Shown: positions 1-5,146 of the stretch, one piece after another
Layout: the number at the start of each line of letters is the position of its first letter
Position numbering within the stretch: the stretch's first letter is position 1
Assembly (NCBI GenBank): GCA_018700655.1
Contig: JABIUG010000012.1
Span: forward strand, 1-9,303
Origin: Rhodospirillaceae bacterium
GTDB lineage: Bacteria; Pseudomonadota; Alphaproteobacteria; SP197
Length of the DNA stretch: 9,303 bases
Direction: 5' to 3'
Translations under genes and position numbers: made by a program
Notes under the pieces: model-generated
Databases searched by the model: none
The model's input: the letters and a program-made list of their open reading frames with translations, nothing else
Told to the model about the DNA's origin: nothing

Positions 1-188
1 GCGACCGCTCTGGTGCGCCGCTCGAACAGACGCATGCCGAGCCGGTCCTCCAGGCCACGGATCTGATGACTGATGGCTGCGGGCGTCACAGCTAGTTCGT
101 CGGAGGCCTCGGTGAACGACAGGCGACGGGCGGCAGCCTCGAAGGCGCGCAGGCTGTTCAGCGGCAGCGTCGAAAGCCGAGTATCCAT
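1..188 (-). CDS. LysR-family (GcvA-like) transcriptional regulator, N-terminal part only
   Basis: The gene reads leftward from the ATG at 188-186 and runs off the window edge, so only 62 complete codons are visible. These are the winged helix-turn-helix of a LysR regulator: PLNSLRAFEAAARRLSFTEA, then SDELAVTPAAISHQI, then RGLEDRLGMRLFERRTRAV. This is the standard LysR DNA-binding domain, and the PLNSLRAFEAAAR opening is typical of the GcvA-like subgroup. The effector-binding domain lies outside the window, so the inducer is unknown. The gene is divergent from a DUF1127 gene across a 123-nt intergenic region, an arrangement in which a LysR protein often controls its neighbour. It is clearly paralogous to the LysR protein at 2231-3142. 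No Shine-Dalgarno sequence precedes the ATG; a promoter-like pair 7 nt away suggests a leaderless mRNA. Confidence 0.93.
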   Translation of the reverse strand, partial: MDTRLSTLPLNSLRAFEAAARRLSFTEASDELAVTPAAISHQIRGLEDRLGMRLFERRTRAV

Positions 189-195
189 GGTTCTA

Positions 196-224
196 TAAAT
201 AAGATTTCCTCATCTGTAAGACAA
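196..224 (-). promoter_or_regulatory. Candidate leaderless promoter of the partial LysR gene
   Basis: On the minus strand a -35-like TTGTCT (224-219) is followed after 17 nt by TATTTA (201-196), and the ATG begins only 7 nt beyond that. The same layout occurs at the second LysR gene: TTGTCA, 16 nt, TATTTA, then 6 nt to the ATG. The shared plus-strand words are ATAAATAA (195-202) and ACAAGA (221-226). The match to the sigma-70 -10 consensus is modest; the case rests on its repetition at two paralogous genes. The same intergenic region holds an 11-bp GTTTT-T-AAAAC dyad at 247-257, closer to the DUF1127 gene, whose own promoter I could not identify. Confidence 0.45.
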
Positions 225-311
225 GAACTCATCGTTCGTGATGCCCGTTTTTAAAACCTTATTTTGAGAACGAGCAGACCATCAAGGCTGCTACGGCCTA
301 GGAGAGCTCAT

Positions 312-614
312 ATGTTCCAGCATCACCCCTCGATCACGACAGCGCTCCATGAAGAGCGTTTTCTTTCGACACACCGGCCGGCTTCCAGGCCTCGCGGTGT
401 CGCGGTAAACCTGTTTGCTTCCGTTGTCGGGGCATGGCGTCGCGTACGTGAAATTCGCGCGACACGCCGGGCGCTGAACCGGCTGGATAACCATCTGCTT
501 TGCGATATTGGTGTCCGGCGCGATCAGATCGGCCCCATCGCACGTGCGGTTTCGTTGCCTTATCTGACGGTCTCGGGGCAATCCTTCGATCATACGCCCT
601 GGCGTTGCGACTGA
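312..614 (+). CDS. DUF1127 (YjiS-like) small basic protein
   Basis: A 100-aa protein with the DUF1127 signature at about residues 40-74: GAWRRVREIRATRRALNRL, then DNHLLCDIGVRRDQI. This corresponds to the family pattern W...R...R..L..L.D..L.DIG..R..I. Family members are small, arginine-rich and cytosolic. Some alphaproteobacterial members (CcaF1 of Rhodobacter) bind RNA and affect RNA turnover, while others influence phosphate or carbon metabolism. Which role applies here is unknown. The start is the ATG at 312, preceded by a strong AGGAGAG (300-306) with 5 nt spacing; an upstream in-frame ATG at 264 lacks this support. The ~30-residue N-terminal extension and the tail after residue 75 (SLPYLTVSGQSFDHTPWRCD) are longer than in minimal DUF1127 proteins. 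The divergent LysR gene is the likely regulator. Confidence 0.85.
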   Translation: MFQHHPSITTALHEERFLSTHRPASRPRGVAVNLFASVVGAWRRVREIRATRRALNRLDNHLLCDIGVRRDQIGPIARAVSLPYLTVSGQSFDHTPWRCD

Positions 615-644
615 CCGGGGTGAAACCCGGCCTTCACTTTGTTA
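615..644 (+). terminator. Weak possible terminator after the DUF1127 gene
   Basis: A 5-bp GC stem, CCGGG (615-619) with CCCGG (626-630), encloses the loop GTGAAA and is followed by an interrupted T-rich stretch (CCTTCACTTTGTT). The stem is short and the T-tract is broken, so this is tentative. Confidence 0.25.
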
Positions 645-672
645 GCGTGCGCCGCACGGACTGGAGCGCACA

Positions 673-1352
673 TTGTCATCGACTGAAGCAACACCGCCTC
701 GCGATTCTGTCGCCGCCGTGCTTGCCGCTGCCGGCAGCGGTGTACGTGTTGGTGGCCGGCCAAGGCGTTTCTGCAACATCGCGGCAAGTCGCTGCTCGAA
801 CACGCAGTAGAATTCCTTTCGACGGTGGCCGGCCGGATCGTGGTCGGCCTGCCAACCGGGCAGGTTGATGAGGGCCAGGCACTTCTTGGTGGCCTGAACG
901 CCCATTGCATCGCTGGTGGCGCTTCCAAGCAGGAGACCGTTGCCCTGCTCCTCGATCAGGTCAGCGAACCGCTGATTATCGTGCACGATGTCAGCGAGTT
1001 CATGGCTGATCCTGATCTTCTTGCGCGTTTGCTGGCTCTGATTGGAGAGGACGATGCGGTCGTCCCGGTCGAACGTCTTCGGGTTCGTGGTTCGCTTGCC
1101 ACGATCGATGCCGATGGCTGGATGGAAAGCAGGGTCGATCGCGAGCGCCTGGTTTCATCCTATTGCCCGCAGGTCTATCGGCGTGAAGCTCTGGTCCAGG
1201 CATTCATACAAGCGCAGCGCGACGGCTGGCACGAGACCGGAATCTACGCCCTGGTCCATCGTGCCGGTGGAAAGGTGTGTCTGGTCGAGGACGGGGGTGA
1301 ACATCTCAAGCTCACCTATCCCGAAGACCTCGCCGTGCTGGAGAACACATGA
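673..1352 (+). pseudogene. IspD-like nucleotidyltransferase, broken by a 1-nt frameshift
   Basis: The upstream frame, from a TTG at 673 with GGAG at 663-666, reads SSTEATPPRDSVAAVLAAAG then SGVRVGGRP. This is the nucleotide-binding AAGxGxRxG...PK loop of IspD/TarI-type cytidylyltransferases. At about 760-763 the frame must shift: in the next frame the protein continues KAFLQHRGKSLLEHAVEFLS and runs to the stop at 1350-1352, ending in HLKLTYPEDLAVLE, the IspD C-terminal signature. Restoring one base before AAG (762-764) gives ~226 aa, the usual family length. In the unshifted frame a TAG follows soon after. The motif that is HDAARP in true IspD is HDVSEF here, and the tDDA motif is ETG, so it is probably not the MEP-pathway enzyme and its substrate is unknown. 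Its stop overlaps the next start (ATGA), implying coupling to the HAD gene. A sequencing error is the main alternative to a true pseudogene. Confidence 0.75.
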
Positions 1353-2215
1353 CCACCGGCAGCGTGAAAATCGCCGGCGGATTGTCCGAGGTCGCCCGCG
1401 ATTATGACGGGTTTTTCGTCGACCTCTGGGGCACCTTGCATGATGGGTTCGAACTGTTGCCCGGTGGACGCGATTGCCTGGAGCGCCTGCGTGGCATCGC
1501 TCCGGTCTGCCTGCTTTCCAACTCTCACCGCCATCGTTTTGTCGAGGTCGACCGGTTGCTGACGATGGGCCTGACGCCGGATGACTATGACGCGCTGGTC
1601 ACCGCGGGTGAGGTTTGTCGTAACCGCCTGGCAGGCGACCTGCCTGAAGGCTGTGGCACGAACTTTCTGTTTATAGGGATGGAAGAAAACGCCGCACTGC
1701 TTGATGGCCTGGGGTTCGGTCGTGTCGAACAGGCCAGCCAGGCCGACTTTGTCCTGATCGGTGATCCCGAGCTCGACCGTCAGGATCTCACTGCCTACCG
1801 CGAGGTTCTGGGCGAAGCGGTGCAGCGCAATTTGCCGTTGGTCTGCCCGAACCCGGATCGGTGATCGTTCTGGGGCGAAAGCCACCGCGCCAAGCTTGGC
1901 GCCATCGCCGACCTTTACGCGGAACGTGGTGGAAAAGTCCTGTGGTATGGCAAACCCTGCGCCAATGCATTCGAAGCAGCGGTATCCGCGCTCGACAACG
2001 TGCCAGGCCGGGTGCTGGTGATCGGCGACGGTCTCAGCAATGACATGGTTGGTGCGCGCGATGCCGGCCATGACAGTTGTTTTGTCGTTGGCGGCCGCGA
2101 GGCTGCGGGGCTCGGATTGGCGGCGGGTGAATGCCCTGATGCCGTGAACCTGGCGGTGCTCTTTGCCGAACACGCGATGTGGCCGACCATCTCGGTGCCT
2201 GCCTTCGTCTGGTAG
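1349..2215 (+). pseudogene. HAD-superfamily IIA hydrolase (TIGR01459-like), interrupted by an in-frame TGA
   Basis: The frame contains a full-length HAD-IIA phosphatase of about 288 codons but has a TGA at codon 172 (1862-1864). Motif I is VDLWGTLHDG (nucleophile D25), with the tryptophan that TIGR01459-type proteins carry in place of the second aspartate. Motif II is LLSNS. CPNPDR lies just before the stop. After it the same frame continues GAIADLYAERGGKVLWYGKP, with the motif III lysine at K202, and then VIGDGLSNDMVGARDAG, motif IV, with D227 and D232. The distance from NPD to GAIADLY matches the family, so a substitution rather than an indel explains the stop. The family probably dephosphorylates a small phosphorylated metabolite; the substrate is unknown. 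It overlaps the upstream nucleotidyltransferase by 4 nt (ATGA), so the two form one operon. It converges on the LysR gene with only 15 nt between them. A sequencing error remains possible. Confidence 0.8.
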
Positions 2216-2230
2216 AAATCCACGCCGTGC

Positions 2231-3142
2231 TCAGGCGGTAGCCATGGCGTCCTGGGCTTCGACGGCTTCTTCCAGCAACCAGGCGCGGAATGCCGCCACC
2301 TTCGGTTTTCTGGCGCTGCCCTTGGGATAGACCAGCCAGTGCGAGAGGTTCTCGTCGGTCAGGTCGCCAAACGGCATCACGAGGCGGCCCTCATCGAGGT
2401 CGTCCTGCATGATGATCTGGCTACCCAGCGCAACACCCAACCCGGCGGCGGCAGCCTCCATCGCCAGATCGCTGCTGTCGAAGAACAGACCGCGGCTGCC
2501 GTCGACCCCTGCGACGTGGAGTGCCGAGAGCCAGTAGCGCCAGTCTTCGTCGTTGCTCTCGTGCAGCAGGGTCTGGTGGCGCAGATCCTCCGGCCGGTTC
2601 AGGCGTGGTTTGCGTGTCAGCAGTTCGGGATTGCACACGGCGACATAGCGGTCTTCGAAAAGCTTGTCGGAATCGAGCCCGGGCCAGTCACCGGTACCGT
2701 AGCGAATGCCGCAGTCGACATCCTCGCGGGCGAAATCGACATTACGTTCGGTCGTCACCATGCGCACTTCGATCTCGGGTTCCTTGATCTGGAATTGGCG
2801 CAGGCGCGGGATGAACCAGCGTACCGCGAAGGTCGGCAGCATGGTGACAGAGAGCGGACCGTGAGCGTCATGGCTGACGATCAGATCGGTGCCATCGGCG
2901 ATCAGATCGAAGGCCTGGCGCAGATAGGGCAAGAGGATTTCACCCTCATCGGTCAGCCACAGGCCGCGCCCGTGGCGTTCGAACAGGCGCACGCCCAAAC
3001 GTTCCTCCAGCGCCTTGACCTGATGACTCACTGCGGCCTGGGTAACGTTGAGTTCCTCGGCTGCGCGGGTGAACGACAGATGGCGTGCTGCGGCCTCGAA
3101 GGCGCGCAGGGCGTTCAGGGGTGGAAGGCGACGTCCGCTCAT
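2231..3142 (-). CDS. LysR-family (GcvA-like) transcriptional regulator
   Basis: A complete 303-aa LysR regulator, the normal length for the family. Residues ~6-65 form the winged helix-turn-helix (PPLNALRAFEAAARHLSFTR, then AAEELNVTQAAVSHQVKALE, then ERLGVRLFERHGRGL). From ~95 onward is the periplasmic-binding-like effector domain; it begins GPLSVTMLPTFAVRWFIPRL, the form seen in GcvA-type proteins. I chose the ATG at 3142-3140 because the protein then begins MSGRRLPPLNALRAF, as in its relatives. The in-frame extension to 3247 is cysteine-rich and unlike any LysR N-terminus. There is no good Shine-Dalgarno sequence; a promoter-like pair lies 6 nt upstream. The gene is divergent from a 43-aa ORF (3286-3417), which it may control along with itself. 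It is paralogous to the partial LysR at 1-188. The effector is unknown. Confidence 0.93.
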   Translation of the reverse strand: MSGRRLPPLNALRAFEAAARHLSFTRAAEELNVTQAAVSHQVKALEERLGVRLFERHGRGLWLTDEGEILLPYLRQAFDLIADGTDLIVSHDAHGPLSVTMLPTFAVRWFIPRLRQFQIKEPEIEVRMVTTERNVDFAREDVDCGIRYGTGDWPGLDSDKLFEDRYVAVCNPELLTRKPRLNRPEDLRHQTLLHESNDEDWRYWLSALHVAGVDGSRGLFFDSSDLAMEAAAAGLGVALGSQIIMQDDLDEGRLVMPFGDLTDENLSHWLVYPKGSARKPKVAAFRAWLLEEAVEAQDAMATA

Positions 3143-3162
3143 GAGGTATAAATAAACCTCAT
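3141..3162. promoter_or_regulatory. Dyad over the LysR start codon, candidate autoregulatory operator
   Basis: ATGAGGT (3141-3147) and ACCTCAT (3156-3162) form a perfect 7-bp inverted repeat around the AT-rich spacer ATAAATAA. It overlaps the LysR initiation codon and the candidate -10 box. LysR proteins commonly bind short interrupted dyads in divergent promoters and repress their own genes. The ATAAATAA word and a CCTCAT half-site also occur at the first LysR gene (195-202 and 208-213), but there the left half-site is absent. Confidence 0.4.
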
Positions 3163-3176
3163 AGCAGCCGTGACAA
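3149..3176 (-). promoter_or_regulatory. Candidate leaderless promoter of the second LysR gene
   Basis: Read on the minus strand, TTGTCA (3176-3171) matches 5 of 6 bases of the -35 consensus. It is followed after 16 nt by TATTTA (3154-3149), and the ATG starts 6 nt further on. The near-identical geometry at the paralogous LysR gene (196-224) supports it. Transcription would begin at or next to the start codon. Confidence 0.45.
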
Positions 3177-3285
3177 GATGTCGCTCCTCTTTCTGCTCTA
3201 AATTCCCTACATACTAACCAACACAACAAGTGCTGACAATGGATCACACGGTCCCGCCGCAGCGATAATCATAAGGAGAAGTACC

Positions 3286-3417
3286 ATGATCAAGATGTTC
3301 AAGCGTAACCGCAACGAGAATGCCAACCACGCGGCTCGCACCAGGGTTGAAGCCCGGCGCTCCCACGTTTCGCCCTTCGGCGCATCGTTCAACGCCCTGC
3401 GTCCCCTGATTTCCTGA
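3286..3417 (+). CDS. Unrecognised 43-aa basic protein
   Basis: A short reading frame of 43 codons starting MIKMFKRNRNENANHAARTR and ending SFNALRPLIS. It is strongly basic, with an Arg/Lys/His-rich N-terminal half (FKRNRN, ARTRVEARRSH) and a short hydrophobic end. I do not recognise a family. Support for its being real: a near-perfect Shine-Dalgarno AAGGAGA (3273-3279) lies 6 nt before the ATG, a strong intrinsic terminator follows at 3494-3527, and no other gene explains the ~500-nt gap between the LysR gene and the pilin. Its position, divergent from a GcvA-like LysR, mirrors the DUF1127 gene at 312-614, so it may be a functional analogue of that small arginine-rich protein. It shows no clear sequence similarity to it. 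There is no membrane segment or signal peptide. Confidence 0.6.
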   Translation: MIKMFKRNRNENANHAARTRVEARRSHVSPFGASFNALRPLIS

Positions 3418-3436
3418 CCACCTGATCTCCCGCGGA

Positions 3437-3484
3437 ACTGAAGCTGCCGGTCCACGTGCGGCGGCGGAAACTGGAAGTTTCAGT
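3437..3484 (+). other. Possible hairpin in the 3' UTR of the 43-aa gene
   Basis: ACTGAAGCT (3437-3445) can pair with AGTTTCAGT (3476-3484) over 9 bp with one G-U pair, and an inner GCCG/CGGC pairing may extend it. It sits between the 43-aa stop codon and the intrinsic terminator. It could be a structured 3' UTR or the body of a small 3'-derived RNA. This rests on base pairing seen by eye only. Confidence 0.3.
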
Positions 3485-3493
3485 CTCGTAGAC

Positions 3494-3527
3494 AAGGCGG
3501 GGTCCCTTAACTGGGATCCCGCCTTTT
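3494..3527 (+). terminator. Strong rho-independent terminator
   Basis: A 13-bp stem with one G-U pair joins AAGGCGGGGTCCC (3494-3506) to GGGATCCCGCCTT (3513-3525), with the loop TTAACT and a run of four T (3524-3527) at the 3' side. It lies 77 nt beyond the 43-aa stop codon and ends that transcript before the pilin promoter. Confidence 0.85.
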
Positions 3528-3542
3528 CTATGTTGTGTGACG

Positions 3543-3561
3543 GTCGTTAACGACTCATCAA
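3543..3561 (+). promoter_or_regulatory. Palindrome and CtrA-like site upstream of the pilin promoter
   Basis: GTCGTTAACGAC (3543-3554) is a perfect 12-bp palindrome. The overlapping TTAA-N7-TCAA (3547-3561) differs by one base from the alphaproteobacterial CtrA consensus TTAA-N7-TTAA, and it contains a GACTC (GANTC, a CcrM methylation site) at 3553-3557. CtrA controls pilin genes in Caulobacter, so the position is sensible. The motif is short and could arise by chance. Confidence 0.25.
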
Positions 3562-3584
3562 GCTATCGCCTCTAACATCTGTGA

Positions 3585-3613
3585 TTGGCGCTGGGGGATG
3601 CTTGCATTATTAT
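3585..3613 (+). promoter_or_regulatory. Sigma-70-type promoter of the pilin gene
   Basis: TTGGCG (3585-3590) is followed after exactly 17 nt by TATTAT (3608-3613), which matches 5 of 6 bases of the -10 consensus. Transcription would start near 3620, about 23 nt before the pilin ATG and just before its Shine-Dalgarno sequence. Confidence 0.5.
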
Positions 3614-3642
3614 GGGACAGCCCCGGCCAGGAGACGCCTGCC

Positions 3643-3846
3643 ATGTCGAAGTTCTATTACAAGCCCCCGCATCGCAGCGTGAAGGACCTGTTGGCCGCCG
3701 AGGATGGCGTTACGGCCATTGAATATGGCCTGATTGCATCGAGCATTGCCCTTGCTTTCATCGCGATCGCCATCCTGTTGGGTGACGATGTCGGCGCAAT
3801 GTTCACCAGCCTCAGCGATGCCGTGCAGAGCGCCACCGGCGATTGA
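3643..3846 (+). CDS. Flp-family type IVb pilin
   Basis: A 67-aa prepilin. After a 22-residue basic leader (MSKFYYKPPHRSVKDLLAAEDG) comes the Flp processing motif G22/VTAIEYGLIAS, with Glu and Tyr at +5 and +6 after the expected cleavage point, followed by a ~20-residue hydrophobic helix (SSIALAFIAIAILLG). The mature pilin is ~45 aa, usual for Flp. Such pilins are cut by a TadV/CpaA prepilin peptidase and polymerised by the Tad secretion machinery for surface attachment. None of the tad/cpa genes is in the window, so this is an orphan copy or a detached pilin gene. The start is the ATG at 3643 with AGGAG at 3629-3633; the earlier ATG at 3598 lies within the promoter. It is probably monocistronic, with its own promoter and a weak ACCC-TGC-GGGT hairpin just after the stop. 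Confidence 0.92.
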   Translation: MSKFYYKPPHRSVKDLLAAEDGVTAIEYGLIASSIALAFIAIAILLGDDVGAMFTSLSDAVQSATGD

Positions 3847-3868
3847 TCGGACCCTGCGGGTTTCGACT

Positions 3869-3897
3869 TTGACATAACAGTGCTTGCAGCGCTGAAT
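3869..3897 (+). promoter_or_regulatory. Candidate promoter for the methyltransferase gene
   Basis: A perfect -35 box TTGACA (3869-3874) is followed after 17 nt by a weak -10, CTGAAT (3892-3897). If it is used, transcription starts near 3904 and gives a leader of about 130 nt that contains both hairpins described at 3937-4017. Confidence 0.35.
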
Positions 3898-3936
3898 CAC
3901 GCGTGCCAAAACCAGTTTCTCCGCCGCCTGACGCCA

Positions 3937-4017
3937 TCAGGGCCCGAACGGGTCCTGAACCATAAAAAAGAACAAGATGGACGTTTCTGCTCGTTTGGGC
4001 CTGAAACGACCTTGTTC
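3937..4017 (+). promoter_or_regulatory. Structured 5' leader with two hairpins upstream of the methyltransferase
   Basis: Hairpin 1 pairs TCAGGGCCC (3937-3945) with GGGTCCTGA (3950-3958) around a GAAC loop: 9 bp with one G-U. Hairpin 2 pairs GAACAAG (3970-3976) with CTTGTTC (4011-4017) and, inside that, CGTTTC (3982-3987) with GAAACG (4003-4008). The loop of hairpin 2 ends in GGGCCTGA, which could pair instead with the 5' arm of hairpin 1 (TCAGGGCCC), so two exclusive folds are possible. Hairpin 2 ends 17 nt before the GTG start. I do not recognise a known SAM or SAH riboswitch consensus. Neither hairpin is followed by a T-tract. Confidence 0.4.
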
Positions 4018-4034
4018 AAGCGCAGGGTTTTGCC

Positions 4035-5057
4035 GTGTCCTTTACTGATCTTCCCCATGCTGCACGCCTCGGCCATCTGCTCGCCGAACGGTCCGTCCTG
4101 ATCGCTGACGGCGCGACCGGCACCAATCTCTTTGCCCTGGGCCTGCAGACCGGTGACGCGCCGGAGCTCTGGAATGTCGATTTCCCCGAACGGGTGATCA
4201 CGCATCACCAGGCGATGGTCGATGCCCGTGCCGATATCATCCTGACCAACAGTTTCGGCGGCACCGCCAACCGGCTGAAGCTGCACCGTGTCGATGATCG
4301 CGTGGTCGAGCTCAATCGCGCAGCCGCAATGCTGGCGCGCCAGGCCGCCGATGGCGCCGGCAGGCCGGTGCTGGTTGCCGGTTCGATGGGTCCGACCGGC
4401 GAGATCATGGAGCCGGTCGGTGGACTGACCCAGACCGAGGCCGTGGCGGCGTTCGCCGAACAAGCCAAAGGTCTCAGCGAAGGCGGCGTCGATATCCTCT
4501 GGATCGAGACCATGTCCTCAATCGAGGAAGCGGCCGCTGCGATTGAAGGTGCGGCCGCGACGGGCCTGCCGATCGTCTGCACCATGACCTTCGATACCAA
4601 CGGGCGCACCATGATGGGAATCACGCCTGAAGGTGCGGCCGAGTTCTGTGCTGCCAGCCATCCCGCACTTGCAGCCTTTGGCGCCAATTGCGGCAACGGG
4701 CTGGGTGAACTGGTTGCCGCGGTTGCCGGAATCGGCGCGGCCTGCGAGCCCGATCGTGTGCTGGTCGCCAAGGGCAATTGCGGCATTCCGGAATTTGTCG
4801 ACGGCGAGATCCGCTACACCGGCACGCCCGAACTGATGAAACGTTATGCCCGCACGGTCCACGATGCCGGTGCACGCATCATCGGGGGCTGTTGCGGCTC
4901 GACCCCTGAACACATCGCCGCCCTGGCCGAGGCGCTGGCCGATCACGAGGCTTCAGAGCGGCCCAGCCTGGAGCAGATCGAGGCCGAGCTTGGTCTTTCC
5001 CGTGTTGCGCCCCCTCCCGATGGCGGCCGCAAACGCCGGTCGCGCCGCCGCCGCTGA
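4035..5057 (+). CDS. bmt: Betaine-homocysteine S-methyltransferase (Bmt-type, Zn-dependent)
   Basis: A 340-aa homocysteine S-methyltransferase (PF02574 fold), which moves a methyl group to homocysteine to make methionine in the cytosol. It opens LLAERSVLIADGATGTNLFA, then LGLQTGDAPELWN, with TNSFGGTANRLKLH following; this is the pattern of Rhodobacter and Rhizobium proteins annotated as betaine-homocysteine methyltransferase. The zinc ligands are visible: Cys in FGANCGNG and the paired Cys in IIGGCCGST near the C-terminus. VKGNCGIPEF-type text is present as AKGNCGIPEFVDGEIRYTGT. The MetH B12-binding domains are absent, so it is stand-alone. The C-terminus ends in a basic tail (GGRKRRSRRRR), also seen in relatives. 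The start is the GTG at 4035 with a weak CAGGG upstream; no in-frame ATG fits. The methyl donor may be glycine betaine or another methylated onium compound such as DMSP; sequence cannot tell. Confidence 0.88.
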   Translation: MSFTDLPHAARLGHLLAERSVLIADGATGTNLFALGLQTGDAPELWNVDFPERVITHHQAMVDARADIILTNSFGGTANRLKLHRVDDRVVELNRAAAMLARQAADGAGRPVLVAGSMGPTGEIMEPVGGLTQTEAVAAFAEQAKGLSEGGVDILWIETMSSIEEAAAAIEGAAATGLPIVCTMTFDTNGRTMMGITPEGAAEFCAASHPALAAFGANCGNGLGELVAAVAGIGAACEPDRVLVAKGNCGIPEFVDGEIRYTGTPELMKRYARTVHDAGARIIGGCCGSTPEHIAALAEALADHEASERPSLEQIEAELGLSRVAPPPDGGRKRRSRRRR

Positions 5058-5118
5058 TGGCTTCGTAGTTTTCGGTAATATTGCACTGCAGCACGTAAAA
5101 ATTTCCTGAACTTGTTGG

Positions 5119-5146
5119 TTGAAGCCGGTTTCGCGCCTGCTATTGT
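5119..5146 (+). promoter_or_regulatory. Candidate promoter of the MaoC hydratase gene
   Basis: TTGAAG (5119-5124), then 16 nt, then TATTGT (5141-5146), each matching 4 of 6 consensus bases. It implies a start near 5153 and a ~60-nt leader. The -10 box overlaps the palindrome at 5143-5157. Confidence 0.35.

Noticed and set aside
1862..1902. Selenocysteine recoding at the HAD TGA, with a hairpin and palindrome downstream
   Set aside because: The position aligns with a non-catalytic hydrophobic residue in the family, no Sec-containing member is known to me, and the hairpins do not clearly match a bacterial SECIS. A nonsense change or sequence error is simpler.
1316..2173. A 285-codon open frame on the minus strand
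   Set aside because: It lies antisense to the HAD pseudogene. The plus-strand frame has the recognisable motifs, and the minus-strand product has none; high-GC codon bias explains the open frame.
2339..3151. A 270-codon open frame on the plus strand
   Set aside because: It is fully antisense to the LysR gene, whose domain structure is unmistakable.
3583..3606. Sigma-54 promoter (TTGGCGC...TTGCA) before the pilin
   Set aside because: The GG and GC elements are not separated by the required 10 nt in any alignment; a sigma-70 pair with 17-nt spacing fits the same bases.
3937..3968. Intrinsic terminator after the pilin
   Set aside because: The hairpin is strong but is followed by an A-run and not a T-run on the plus strand. 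On the minus strand the T-run precedes the hairpin.
3898..4034. SAM-II, SAM-V or SAH riboswitch before the methyltransferase
   Set aside because: The conserved core sequences I know for these classes are not present. The hairpins are reported as an unidentified leader instead.
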